The position numbers and the translations under genes are program-made. The notes beneath the pieces were generated by a model. It was not told the origin of the DNA. It saw nothing but the letters and a program-made list of their open reading frames with translations, and ran no database searches. Positions 24,237-31,943 of a stretch of DNA of 31,943 nucleotides are shown here, piece after piece (the first letter of the stretch is position 1; each line of letters begins with the position of its first letter). Where the stretch lies: the NCBI GenBank assembly GCA_934277495.1, contig CAKQUI010000011.1:1-31943 (forward strand), given 5' to 3'. This stretch comes from an uncultured Clostridia bacterium. Its GTDB lineage: Bacteria; Bacillota; Clostridia; Peptostreptococcales; Anaerovoracaceae.

Positions 24237-25394
24237 ATGAGTGCCATAGCAGAAACGGTAGTGAAGTTCTGGGGCGATACCGGTATAGCGAATTTTACAT
24301 ATCAGAACGGTATCATGATCCTCGTATCTTTCGTATTCCTGTATCTGGCTATCAGACGTGGATTCGAACCGCTGCTTCTTGTACCTATCGCATTCGGCAT
24401 GCTGATGTCGAACCTGCCTGTGACAGGCATGTTTCTGGAGCATTTTGATATAACCAGCTCATCCCAGCTGTCAGATGCAGGTCTGCTGACTATATTCTAC
24501 AGTCTCAAGCCTGTGCTTCCGTCCCTTATATTCCTTGGCGTCGGAGCCATGACGGATTTCGGGCCGCTGATAGCGAATCCAAAGTCCCTGCTCATGGGAG
24601 CCGCAGCGCAGCTTGGCATATTTTTCGCATTTTTTGCAGCAGTCGCACTGGGATTCGATGCTCAGGAAGCAGCTTCCATAGGTATCATCGGCGGTGCAGA
24701 CGGACCGACAGCGATATTCCTGACCGGCAAGCTGGCAGATCATCTGCTGGGACCTATAGCTGTGGCGGCATATTCATATATGGCTCTTGTACCGGTGATA
24801 CAGCCGCCGATCATGAGACTTCTGACAACGAAAAAAGAACGTGAGATAAAGATGGAGCAGCTCAGGGTGGTGAGCCAGAGGGAAAAGATACTCTTCCCGA
24901 TAGCAGTCACAGTTGTAGTAGCACTGCTGCTGCCGTCAGTAGCACCGCTCATCGGTATGCTGATGCTGGGCAACCTGTTCAAGGAATGCGGCAGGACTTC
25001 GAGACTTTCGGAGACCGCCAGCAATGCGATGATGAACATACTGGTGATAATACTGGGGACATGCGTGGGCGCATCTGCTACAGGCGATACGTTCATAACA
25101 TGGTCCACCATCAAGATAGTTATCCTCGGCGTCTGCGCTTTTGCAGTAGGTACAGCAGGCGGAGTGCTCATAGCAAAGCTGATGAATGTGCTGACAGGAG
25201 GGAAGATAAACCCGCTCATCGGTTCGGCAGGCGTATCCGCAGTGCCGATGGCAGCCAGAGTATCACAGATAGAAGGTCAGAAAGCCAACCCGTCCAACTT
25301 CCTGCTTATGCACGCCATGGGGCCGAACGTGGCAGGAGTCATAGGCTCAGGCGTAGCAGCCGGAGTAATGTTATCAATGTTCGGTGGATTTTAG
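24237..25394 (+). CDS. Sodium-translocating decarboxylase, beta subunit (OadB/GcdB type), orphan
   Basis: A 385-residue multi-pass membrane protein of the family that couples decarboxylation of a biotin-bound carboxylate to Na+ export. Family signatures: [20 protein letters not shown] near residue 41, [16 protein letters not shown] near 152 (the Na+-binding region contains the Asp of ADGPT), [17 protein letters not shown] near 184, and [13 protein letters not shown] near 330. Length is usual for GcdB, which is shorter than OadB. The ATG at 24237 has AAAAGGAG upstream. The partner subunits (carboxyltransferase alpha, biotin carrier, delta) are not adjacent, so it either works with a complex encoded elsewhere or has another role. 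Confidence 0.93.
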   Translation: MSAIAETVVKFWGDTGIANFTYQNGIMILVSFVFLYLAIRRGFEPLLLVPIAFGMLMSNLPVTGMFLEHFDITSSSQLSDAGLLTIFYSLKPVLPSLIFLGVGAMTDFGPLIANPKSLLMGAAAQLGIFFAFFAAVALGFDAQEAASIGIIGGADGPTAIFLTGKLADHLLGPIAVAAYSYMALVPVIQPPIMRLLTTKKEREIKMEQLRVVSQREKILFPIAVTVVVALLLPSVAPLIGMLMLGNLFKECGRTSRLSETASNAMMNILVIILGTCVGASATGDTFITWSTIKIVILGVCAFAVGTAGGVLIAKLMNVLTGGKINPLIGSAGVSAVPMAARVSQIEGQKANPSNFLLMHAMGPNVAGVIGSGVAAGVMLSMFGGF

Positions 25395-25407
25395 CCGGAA
25401 AGTGTGA

Positions 25408-25413
25408 TATAAT
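25408..25413 (+). promoter_or_regulatory. Extended -10 promoter for a leader RNA or the HAD gene
   Basis: TATAAT preceded by TG-A is an extended -10 element; the -35 (TGGATT, 25385-25390) is weak. Transcription should start near 25,420, at the base of a small hairpin. Confidence 0.55.
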
Positions 25414-25419
25414 AGAAAC

Positions 25420-25499
25420 AGATTTGAAACGCAAATCTCTAAAATCATTTTTATACACCGCGAAAAAGCTCGATGCTCTCAGGAACAGCGGGCTTTTTT
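25420..25499 (+). ncRNA. Candidate 80-base leader or small RNA ending in a terminator
   Basis: The presumed transcript begins with a 5' hairpin (AGATTTG-AAACG-CAAATCT, 25420-25438) and ends with an intrinsic terminator at 25463-25499 (AAAAAGCTCG with CGGGCTTTTTT). That is the form of a stand-alone small RNA or an attenuated leader of the HAD gene. CCGCGAAAAAGC recalls the end of a T-box leader, but the other T-box parts are missing. Confidence 0.35.
25463..25499 (+). terminator. Intrinsic terminator upstream of the HAD gene
   Basis: AAAAAGCTCG and CGGGCTTTTT pair over 10 bp with one G-U pair, ending in six T. It would end both the decarboxylase transcript and any leader RNA starting at 25,420. 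Confidence 0.8.
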
Positions 25500-25554
25500 G
25501 CAAGCTGCATTAAAATTTTTACATGCAGCAGTCCATGAAAGGAACGCACGATCT

Positions 25555-26199
25555 ATGAAAAAAACAGATACAGTCCTGTTCGATTTTGACGGGACTCTGA
25601 TGGATACAAATGATATGATACTGGGATCCTGGCAGCACACATTCAGGACGCTGGCAGGACATGAGGCGGATGAGGCCATGCTGGTCAGGACCTTCGGCGA
25701 GCCGCTGGGAGACACCATGAAAAAGTTTTTCCCTGACGTGCCTGCGGAGAAGTCCCTGGATATATACAGAAGCTATCAGAAAGAAAACTTCTGCAGCATG
25801 ATAAAACTTTTCCCCGGCATGACGGAGCTGCTGGAAGAACTGAAACAGAAAGGGTACAAGCTGGGTCTTGTGACTTCGAGACTTTACAACACCACGATGC
25901 AGGGACTTGAGCATTTCGGCATAAAAGACTATTTCGATGCGATACTCACTGCAGACGACACGCCGCTGCACAAGCCCGACCCGGCGCCGATAAACCTGAC
26001 GCTGGAAAAGCTTGGTTCAGATCCGGAAAATTCGGTGATGGTGGGAGATACCATGTTCGACATACTCTGTGCAAGGAATGCAGGAGTGACGTCGGTGCTG
26101 GTGTCATGGTCGCTGGCTCTCGGAGGCAGGACTGATTTCGGAGACGATGCGCCGGACCATATCATAACAAGTCCGAAGCAGCTTTTTGATATCATCTGA
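25555..26199 (+). CDS. HAD family phosphatase, PpaX-like
   Basis: A 214-residue haloacid-dehalogenase phosphatase. Motif I is FDFDGT (nucleophile Asp10, acid/base Asp12), motif II is the Ser in LVTSRLYN, motif III the Lys in HKPDPAPI, and motif IV is MVGDTMFDI. A cap domain of four helices (about 18-85) puts it in subfamily IA, with phosphoglycolate phosphatase and the pyrophosphatase PpaX as nearest relatives by pattern (DTNDMILGSWQHTF). Substrate cannot be fixed. The ATG at 25555 has AAAGGA about 11 bases upstream; the frame is open earlier, but that would start inside the terminator. addB starts 27 bases downstream. Confidence 0.92.
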   Translation: MKKTDTVLFDFDGTLMDTNDMILGSWQHTFRTLAGHEADEAMLVRTFGEPLGDTMKKFFPDVPAEKSLDIYRSYQKENFCSMIKLFPGMTELLEELKQKGYKLGLVTSRLYNTTMQGLEHFGIKDYFDAILTADDTPLHKPDPAPINLTLEKLGSDPENSVMVGDTMFDILCARNAGVTSVLVSWSLALGGRTDFGDDAPDHIITSPKQLFDII

Positions 26200-26226
26200 C
26201 AAGGTATATGAGACAGGAGGTTTGCC

Positions 26227-29200
26227 GTGCTGAATATATATCACGGACCGGAATACATAGATAAAAGCAGATTCATATTCGAACACATAAGCGGCAGGAC
26301 GCTGCTGCTGGTGCCCGACCAGTTTTCCCTGCAGGCGGAAAAAGACGCACTTTACTATCTTGGCACCGACAGTCTGATGGATCTTAGAGTCGTGGACTTT
26401 TCCACACTGGGACATAAAGTCCTGCAGCAGGTGGGCGGTGGCAGACTGCCGCTGATAGACAAATACGGCAGGCATATGCTCCTGACGAAGATAATAAACG
26501 AAGCAGGCGAGGAACTTGAGATATACAGGAACCTGAGCTGGAAAAATTCATTCATAGATATGATGAACACCATGATCTCTGAGATGAAGCGGTACGGAGC
26601 AGTGCCGGAGGATATCTCCGGCGCAGTAGAGAGCCTTGAAGACAGCGGGTTCCTGAAATACAAGCTCACCGATATATACAGGATATTCAGCCGCTACGAA
26701 GACGCTATAGAGGGCAAATATCTTGATTCCGAGGACTATATGACTTTCTATGGTGAAAAGATATCCCAGGCTCCCATGGTAAAGGAATCGGATGTCTGGA
26801 TATACGGATTCGATACTTTTACGCCGAGGAACATGCAGATAATCGAGAAACTGCTGCTGACAGCACGGTCGGTGAATATAGTGCTGGCATATGACAGCGA
26901 TGAATGTTTTTCCCTGACGTCATACATCATGGAGTCGCTGCGGGAGCTTGCGGCAAATGCAGGCGTGGAGGCAGCTGTGTCCGAGATAGACGGCGTGAAA
27001 AGAAAAACTGCAGCAGGAAGAGCGGCAGAGCTATCGGCAGCTGGAAACAGCGGTGGTGCAGGAGGCGAGATGCCGGTGGTCCTTGCAGAGCTTTCCAATC
27101 CCTATGCGGAGGCAGAGCGGGCAGCGTCATATATACAGAAGCTGGTGAGAGAACATGGATACAGATACAGTGATATAGTAGTGGTCTGCAACGATCTTGA
27201 CGGCAGAGGCGCAGTGCTCAGGCGGATACTGACGAGATGGGGCATCCCTGTGTTCATCGACAAGAAACGAAAAGTGACGTATCACAGTGCAGTGGTTTTC
27301 CTTCTTTCACTGATGGAGATAATCGCCGGAGGTTACAGGAATGAAGCTGTGATGAGGCTGTTGAAATCAGGCGTGATCAGATATGATGCAGAGGATGCGG
27401 AGCTTCTGGAAAACTACATAGCGCAGTACAGGACAAAGGCTGCCATGTGGAAAAACGGATTCGTCAAAGGCGCAGAGCAGTACGGCGAAGAGACTTTTGC
27501 ACGCATAGACGCTCTGAGAGGCTGCATTTCACAGGTAGTCGAGGACGCACGTGAACGTGTCAGCAGGAAGAAAAAAGCCGGCGAGAAAATAAGAGGCCTC
27601 TATACTTTCCTTGAGGAGGATCTGGAGCTGACGAAGCACCTTGAGGAGATAATGCAGGATCAGATAGAAAATGATTTTGCGGAAAATGCAGCGGAAACCG
27701 CTCAGAGCTGGAGCGTCATCTGCAGGATCTTCGATCAGGTCGCAGAGACTGTAGGGGAAGAACAGATCTCCAACAGGGAGCTGCTGACCCTGCTGACCGC
27801 AGGTTTTGAAGAAATGGAGATAGGTCTGGTGCCTGTGACTCCTGACAGCATCGTGATAGGTACACTGCAGAGGACGAGACTCAGCAGGATAAAAGTGATG
27901 CTGGTGGTGGGAGCCAATGAAGGCGTACTGCCTATGGGCCGTGAAGACGAGGGCCTTCTCAGCGAGCGTGAAAAAGCGCACCTTGAGGAAATGGGACTTG
28001 AGATCTCCAAGCGCAGCCTGATCTCCAGAAAAGAAGAAAGCATAGCTGTATACAGGACGCTTTACATGCCGGAGGAAAGACTTTACATAAGCTGCTGCAA
28101 GGCAGGCGCAGAAGGCGAGAACTCCAGGCCTTCGGAAGTTTTCATGAAGTTCAGGGACATGTGCGGTGATGATATCCTCCCGGATCTTGACGATGAAAGC
28201 GATATCATGGACCGGATCACCACAAGGCAGGGGACGCTGGCACCTATGGCTGAGGCTTTGCGGGAGTACGGCGACGGAGAATATATCGGCAAAGACTGGC
28301 TGAGGATAATGAACTGGTATGGAAAAAACGAACCGGACAGTCTGGCAGGCGTGAAAAACGGTCTCATATTCAGCAGCAATACTGCATCCATCGGTGAAAA
28401 ACTGGCGGATGCCCTTTACCGTGGCGACAGGCAGGACCTTGAGGTCAGTGCATCGCAGCTGGAAAAGTACAGCAGCTGTCCTTTTGCACATTTCATAGGG
28501 TACGGACTGAGACCTGAGGAGCTGAAGGCATACGAGATAGGAGCAAGAGAGATCGGCGATATCTACCATGAGGCGCTGATGATATTTTCACAGGGACTCA
28601 ATGCAGGGCTTGGAGCCGGGATGGAGATAAGCGATCCGGGTTCGCCCTGGATGGAGATAAGCCGTGACCAGTGCCACGACAGGATAGCAAAGATACTGAA
28701 AGATGACCTTGCCGGGTACCGTGAAGGGCTGATGTCCGCAGGCAGAGCAGAGGAGTACAAGACGTGGCGTATCACTGAGATCTGCGACAGGATAGCCTGG
28801 ACCATGGTGGAGCAGGTACGCAAGGGAGCCGTCAGCAGTATGGGGTTTGAAGTACCTTTCGGCAAGGGACGCAGACTGCCGGAGATCCATGTGGATGCAG
28901 GCGGCCGGGATGTGCTGATCCGTGGAAAGATAGACAGGCTGGATATCCTTGAAGGCCCGCAGCCGGCTGTCAGGGTCATAGACTACAAGACCGGCAGCGA
29001 CTATATAGATCTCGAGCATTTCAGGAGCGGATACAAACTGCAGCTGATGATATATCTCAGAGCAGGCATGCAGCGGGGAGAACTGAAACCTGCAGGCGTG
29101 TTCTATTTCAGGATACATGATACCGACATCAATGCGGACAATAAGAAAGTCGTGCATGGTGAAGAGGCTCTCAATGAACGTATCGAGGAAAGTTACAAGC

Positions 29201-29553
29201 TGCAGGGCATAATGCTGGACGATACCGGTATGATAAACAGCATGGACATCGGATTCGACGGGAATTCCAGCGTGGTGCCGGTCAAGTTCAGCAAAACGAA
29301 AGGAGTGTTCGTGCCGTCACCAGGCAGCGAGCTGCTTTCGGAAGAAGAGTTCCGTGAACTCAGCGAAGAAGTGGATGCGCAGATAAAACGCATATGCACG
29401 GAGATCTGCGGCGGCAGCATCGCAGCCGAACCGAAGCGTGAGAAAAAGCGTGACATGGACGGCAAAGTCGTCACATCATGCAGATACTGCAGATACAGGA
29501 GCATCTGCATGTTCGATACAGCATTCAGAGGATGCAGGTTCAGGACGGTGTAG
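26227..29553 (+). CDS. addB: ATP-dependent helicase/nuclease subunit AddB
   Basis: An 1,108-residue subunit of the AddAB double-strand-break processing enzyme. The N-terminal helicase-like fold is degenerate: the Walker A reads GPEYIDKS (residues 7-14), with Asp where the family has Gly. The C-terminal nuclease is complete: GDIYHEALM (His near 780), GKIDRLDI (Asp near 902), VIDYKTGS (Asp/Lys near 918) and KLQLMIYL. The four Fe-S cysteines are present: one in YSSCPFAHF (near 751) and three in CRYCRYRSIC near the C-terminus. GTG start at 26227, with AGGAGG upstream. addA normally follows addB; here a secreted-protein gene follows instead. Confidence 0.95.
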   Translation: MLNIYHGPEYIDKSRFIFEHISGRTLLLVPDQFSLQAEKDALYYLGTDSLMDLRVVDFSTLGHKVLQQVGGGRLPLIDKYGRHMLLTKIINEAGEELEIYRNLSWKNSFIDMMNTMISEMKRYGAVPEDISGAVESLEDSGFLKYKLTDIYRIFSRYEDAIEGKYLDSEDYMTFYGEKISQAPMVKESDVWIYGFDTFTPRNMQIIEKLLLTARSVNIVLAYDSDECFSLTSYIMESLRELAANAGVEAAVSEIDGVKRKTAAGRAAELSAAGNSGGAGGEMPVVLAELSNPYAEAERAASYIQKLVREHGYRYSDIVVVCNDLDGRGAVLRRILTRWGIPVFIDKKRKVTYHSAVVFLLSLMEIIAGGYRNEAVMRLLKSGVIRYDAEDAELLENYIAQYRTKAAMWKNGFVKGAEQYGEETFARIDALRGCISQVVEDARERVSRKKKAGEKIRGLYTFLEEDLELTKHLEEIMQDQIENDFAENAAETAQSWSVICRIFDQVAETVGEEQISNRELLTLLTAGFEEMEIGLVPVTPDSIVIGTLQRTRLSRIKVMLVVGANEGVLPMGREDEGLLSEREKAHLEEMGLEISKRSLISRKEESIAVYRTLYMPEERLYISCCKAGAEGENSRPSEVFMKFRDMCGDDILPDLDDESDIMDRITTRQGTLAPMAEALREYGDGEYIGKDWLRIMNWYGKNEPDSLAGVKNGLIFSSNTASIGEKLADALYRGDRQDLEVSASQLEKYSSCPFAHFIGYGLRPEELKAYEIGAREIGDIYHEALMIFSQGLNAGLGAGMEISDPGSPWMEISRDQCHDRIAKILKDDLAGYREGLMSAGRAEEYKTWRITEICDRIAWTMVEQVRKGAVSSMGFEVPFGKGRRLPEIHVDAGGRDVLIRGKIDRLDILEGPQPAVRVIDYKTGSDYIDLEHFRSGYKLQLMIYLRAGMQRGELKPAGVFYFRIHDTDINADNKKVVHGEEALNERIEESYKLQGIMLDDTGMINSMDIGFDGNSSVVPVKFSKTKGVFVPSPGSELLSEEEFRELSEEVDAQIKRICTEICGGSIAAEPKREKKRDMDGKVVTSCRYCRYRSICMFDTAFRGCRFRTV

Positions 29554-29708
29554 AGAATTACCGAAATGCTGGGGTCTGAGATATTTTCTTCTATGAAAAA
29601 TACGATTTATGAGGCGGCAGCGTTATCATGTGCTGGAGTCAGTGTGCCTTTTATGTTAGAATAAGGATAGAAGACGAAACACAGATTTTTCATGGAGGAG
29701 ATGAGAAT
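29553..29708 (+). repeat. 156-base direct repeat, copy 1 (promoter and leader of the secreted protein)
   Basis: The segment begins at the last base of the addB stop codon and ends two bases into the ATG of the secreted-protein gene. It recurs at 31788-31943 with the same length, no gaps and five substitutions by direct comparison (about 97% identity). The last 70 bases, including the TAGAAT -10 candidate and the GGAGGAG ribosome-binding site, are identical. Confidence 0.95.
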
Positions 29709-31425
29709 GAAAAAACCACTCATACTGGTCCTTGCAGCTATCATGGCAGTGTCTATGATACCGGGACTGGCATTTGCAGGAGAGGCATCAGACAGCACAG
29801 ATGTCGCAGTTAAGGCAGCAGCTGTAACACAGGAAAAGGAAGATGAAGACAGCATAGCAGGCACGCAGGCGGCAGGATCTGCACAGGAAAGTGAAAATGG
29901 TAAGGCTGCAAAATCGTTATCAGAAACAGAATCAAATGACTGTAGTGGAACAGATAACAGCAAAAAAGGCCGTATGACAGCAAATGGTGATGACAGTGAT
30001 ATCAGCGGATTGGAACTGTTGGATGCGAAGAATATATATCTTGATGGATATAATTCATATAACAGTTATGAATCAGCAGGGACGCCATATATGATAGAAA
30101 TAGAGTATAGATTGTTATATGGGGGAGAAAAAGACTTAACGGTAAGAGTTGAATCACGTTATGATTACGATTGCATTTTATCAAAAAAATTGAATTCGTC
30201 AGCAGGAACTGTATCATATACATTTATGCCGCAGGATGATTTTGATATAATATTTGAAACAGAGTCCGATGATGCAGAATATGAAATCTCGTACAGTCTC
30301 TATAAAACTGTCTTTTCTGAATCAGGAAAGATCAAAGAAAAACTTGAGCTTAAATACGGCGGCAAAAGTACGCTTTCGATTTCTGAAGTTGTTCCACAGC
30401 ATAGCTATCCGGGGGTTACATGGAAATCCAGCAACAATAAAATAGCGACTGTAGATAGTAATGGTGTTGTTGTAGCAAGGGGAGTAGGGAAATGCGATGT
30501 AACGGCTCTGTTCCAGAATGGATACAGTGCAGTCTGCCATGTGTGTGTTGCGACGACTGGGCTGAAATATAAATCAAAAAGTATATACATAAAAGGCTCA
30601 TTTACCAATAGTCTGAAAGGACTTTCTTCAGGAGCAAAATGGTCATCGTCAAATAAAAAAATAGCAACGGTGAACTCAAAGGGAAAGATAACAGGAAAGA
30701 AAAAAGGCAGCTGCAAAATTTATGTTAAGTATGGCGGGAAAAAATATACATGTACAGTCAAAGTAAAAAATCCAAAACTTTCAAAGAGCAAGAAGACCGT
30801 TTACAATTCAAATAAATACAGACTTAAGGTGACAGGTGGGACTGGCAGTATAAAGTGGAAGTCCAGTAATAAAAAGATTGCTACTGTTTCTAAAAAAGGT
30901 GTAGTCAAGGGTAAAAAAGGTGGCAAATGTACTATAACGGCAACAAGGAATGGCGTTAAATTGAAATGCAAGATAACTGTGCCAAAGCATTATGAAGGCT
31001 ATTCGGTACCAGACTTCGGAGCATTGTATGGGAAAACAGGTACATCAAGTTATGATGATGGGGTAACCACCGTTGTTTATAAAGCAAGCAAGAAAACATA
31101 TAAAAAATATCTTGGAAAGCTAAAAAAGAAAAAATTCGTATTTGTGACGAAATCATCCGGAGTCAGGCTATATCTGGAAGACGGTGGAGATATGGCAGCA
31201 GTATTATATAAAAAAGGGTATGTAGCAGTAGGGTACAGCAATATATTCGAAGAATCAGAGGATGATGATTACGAAGACGATTACTATGATGATTATGACG
31301 ACTACGAAGACGATTACTACGATGATTATAATGACTATGATGAGTATGCTTCGATAGAGGATATGCCGGTAGCAGAGCTTGATAGACAGATGACAAAATG
31401 CTTGAAGGGACTTGATTTAAAGTAG
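29707..31425 (+). CDS. Secreted protein with three Ig-like (BIg2) repeats and an Asp/Tyr-rich tail
   Basis: A 572-residue protein. The ATG at 29707 (GGAGGAG 6 bases upstream) starts a classical signal peptide, MKKPLILVLAAIMAVSMIPG, cleaved after AFA (about residue 24). An ATG 15 bases earlier overlaps the ribosome-binding site and is unlikely. A spacer and an unassigned domain (about 85-205) precede three BIg2 repeats at about 212-285, 290-350 and 355-426, each with W-K/S-S-S-N-x-K-I-A-T-V and a K-G-x-C motif. A conserved-looking lysine-rich domain (430-510), an acidic tail of D/Y repeats (515-545) and a short end follow. No LPxTG or choline-binding motif is present, so attachment is unclear. 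It is richer in A+T and Lys than all neighbours, which suggests transfer or different selection. Confidence 0.88.
   Translation: MKKPLILVLAAIMAVSMIPGLAFAGEASDSTDVAVKAAAVTQEKEDEDSIAGTQAAGSAQESENGKAAKSLSETESNDCSGTDNSKKGRMTANGDDSDISGLELLDAKNIYLDGYNSYNSYESAGTPYMIEIEYRLLYGGEKDLTVRVESRYDYDCILSKKLNSSAGTVSYTFMPQDDFDIIFETESDDAEYEISYSLYKTVFSESGKIKEKLELKYGGKSTLSISEVVPQHSYPGVTWKSSNNKIATVDSNGVVVARGVGKCDVTALFQNGYSAVCHVCVATTGLKYKSKSIYIKGSFTNSLKGLSSGAKWSSSNKKIATVNSKGKITGKKKGSCKIYVKYGGKKYTCTVKVKNPKLSKSKKTVYNSNKYRLKVTGGTGSIKWKSSNKKIATVSKKGVVKGKKGGKCTITATRNGVKLKCKITVPKHYEGYSVPDFGALYGKTGTSSYDDGVTTVVYKASKKTYKKYLGKLKKKKFVFVTKSSGVRLYLEDGGDMAAVLYKKGYVAVGYSNIFEESEDDDYEDDYYDDYDDYEDDYYDDYNDYDEYASIEDMPVAELDRQMTKCLKGLDLK
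31260..31343 (+). repeat. 33-base tandem coding repeat (Asp/Tyr-rich)
   Basis: Two near-identical 33-base units encode DYEDDYYDDYD and DYEDDYYDDYN, flanked by partial units (DYDEY). The DNA copies differ only at a few third-codon positions and the last codon. The acidic Tyr-rich tail could bind calcium or cationic surface polymers. Confidence 0.8.
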
Positions 31426-31427
31426 TT

Positions 31428-31526
31428 GAATTTTACAACAATGAGCGTCCACAGGGAAGATATGACTGTAAAACCCCGACAGAGGCCCGCTCAGAAGCGC
31501 TTGCTGCTGAGATCGATTATCACTAA
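31428..31526 (+). pseudogene. C-terminal remnant of an IS3-type transposase
   Basis: The frame right after the secreted-protein stop reads EFYNNERPQGRYDCKTPTEA and ends in TAA after 32 codons. Y-N-x-E-R-P followed by K-T-P-x-E is the characteristic end of the rve/integrase domain of IS3-family OrfB transposases. Everything upstream of it is missing: the DDE residues and the left end are gone, having been replaced by the secreted-protein gene. No start codon or inverted repeat is recognised. It is an insertion-sequence relic marking a recombination junction. Confidence 0.7.
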
Positions 31527-31573
31527 CCCAAAGGTCAGGATGACCATCAATTCTTCATATGTAGAAATAATAT
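31491..31573 (-). pseudogene. Small holin-like toxin gene, probably degenerate, antisense to the transposase remnant
   Basis: On the minus strand a strong GGAGGTGAT (31580-31572) precedes a frame reading ISTYEELMVILTFGLVIID followed by LSSKRF and a stop: a single hydrophobic helix with a basic end. This resembles the very short putative holin-like toxins of Firmicutes (typically about 30 residues). No ATG, GTG or TTG stands at the expected position; the codon there is ATT, so the gene has either a rare ATT start or an inactivated start. Such genes are often next to insertion sequences, and the antitoxin is then an antisense RNA. None is proven here. Confidence 0.45.
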
Positions 31574-31787
31574 CACCTCCCTATATATGCAATTCGGGCT
31601 TCTCACCGTAACAGCAGATATAACTAAGAGGTTGAACCGCTTTCTTCCTTTCATGCCTTTTGTTTATGAAATTGTGTGCTCTTTCAAGCTTGCAGTCAAT
31701 GTATCATTAATGTTGTTTTATGTCAAGGTAACGCAGTTCTGTCACATGTAAAAAAAATTGATATTACTGATGGTCTCTTTACACTGT
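31527..31787. other. Gene-free stretch between insertion-sequence relic and second repeat
   Basis: The stretch carries the toxin leader on the minus strand (about 31,574-31,645) and then about 140 A+T-rich bases without a recognisable gene. An A-run and GGTCTCTTTACACTGTGAG lead into the 156-base repeat. Promoter hexamers are not convincing. Confidence 0.5.
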
Positions 31788-31943
31788 GAGAATTACCGAA
31801 ATGCCGTGGTCTGAGACATTTTCTTCTATGAAAAATACGATTTATGAGGCGGCAGCGTAATCATGCGCTGGAGTCAGTGTGCCTTTTATGTTAGAATAAG
31901 GATAGAAGACGAAACACAGATTTTTCATGGAGGAGATGAGAAT
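31788..31943 (+). repeat. 156-base direct repeat, copy 2 (leader of a second secreted-protein gene)
   Basis: This is the same length as copy 1, with five substitutions. It ends at the right edge with the ribosome-binding site GGAGGAGATGAGA and the first two bases (AT) of the expected start codon, so a paralogue of the secreted-protein gene very probably begins at 31,942 and continues outside the window. Confidence 0.93.

Noticed and set aside
25420..25499. T-box riboswitch
   Set aside because: Only a CCGCG-like stretch is present; the specifier loop, AG-bulge and GGTGG core are absent, and the leader is far too short.

Overview
This window looks like a chromosomal segment of an anaerobic, probably spore-forming Firmicute of class Clostridia. 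The signs are an S-box (SAM-I) riboswitch on metK, a CwlD-type spore-cortex amidase, an AddB-type recombination nuclease, the membrane subunit of a sodium-pumping decarboxylase, an aldo/keto reductase with ferredoxin-like clusters, strong GGAGG ribosome-binding sites and several TTG/GTG starts. A closer taxon cannot be fixed from the sequence alone. No tRNA, rRNA, CRISPR array or intact transposon was found.

Layout. 1-2,050: the end of a solute-binding protein, a NifU-type Fe-S scaffold and an M20 dipeptidase. 2,166-4,316: a cell-wall G5/3D protein with its own promoter and terminator and a very long low-complexity cytoplasmic tail. 4,452-7,175: a leftward alanyl-tRNA editing protein (AlaX with DHHA1) divergent from a CwlD-like amidase; four perfect and five one-mismatch DnaA boxes lie in and around this pair. 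7,176-12,326: an AraC-type regulator with an unusual C-terminal domain, a leftward Fe-S aldo/keto reductase, a serine hydrolase, and a leftward 400-residue protein of unknown family. 12,405-12,812: a doubtful mini-ORF and a small two-helix membrane protein.

12,840-16,694: a textbook promoter, SAM-I riboswitch and terminator control metK and aspartate kinase, so SAM represses both its own synthase and the entry step of the pathway that supplies methionine. A LuxR-type regulator with a multi-pass membrane domain follows. 16,707-17,548: a small TM2-domain protein and a 520-base gene-free stretch with dyad symmetries. 17,549-23,999: secA, a 284-base structured spacer, prfB with its programmed +1 frameshift, and tex, ending in a strong terminator. 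24,149-29,553: an orphan decarboxylase beta subunit, a possible short leader RNA, a PpaX-like HAD phosphatase and addB.

29,553-31,943 has a different character (A+T-rich, lysine-rich): a secreted protein with three Ig-like repeats and an Asp/Tyr-rich tail, then the last codons of an IS3-type transposase with a holin-like toxin remnant on the opposite strand, then a second, near-identical copy of the 156-base region that precedes the secreted protein. The window ends two bases into the start codon expected for a second copy of that gene, so a tandem surface-protein array seems to sit where addA would be expected.

The most interesting items are the DnaA-box cluster around cwlD, the recently duplicated surface-protein locus, the AraC protein that appears to carry a glycosidase C-terminal domain without its catalytic barrel, and the structured spacer between secA and prfB.
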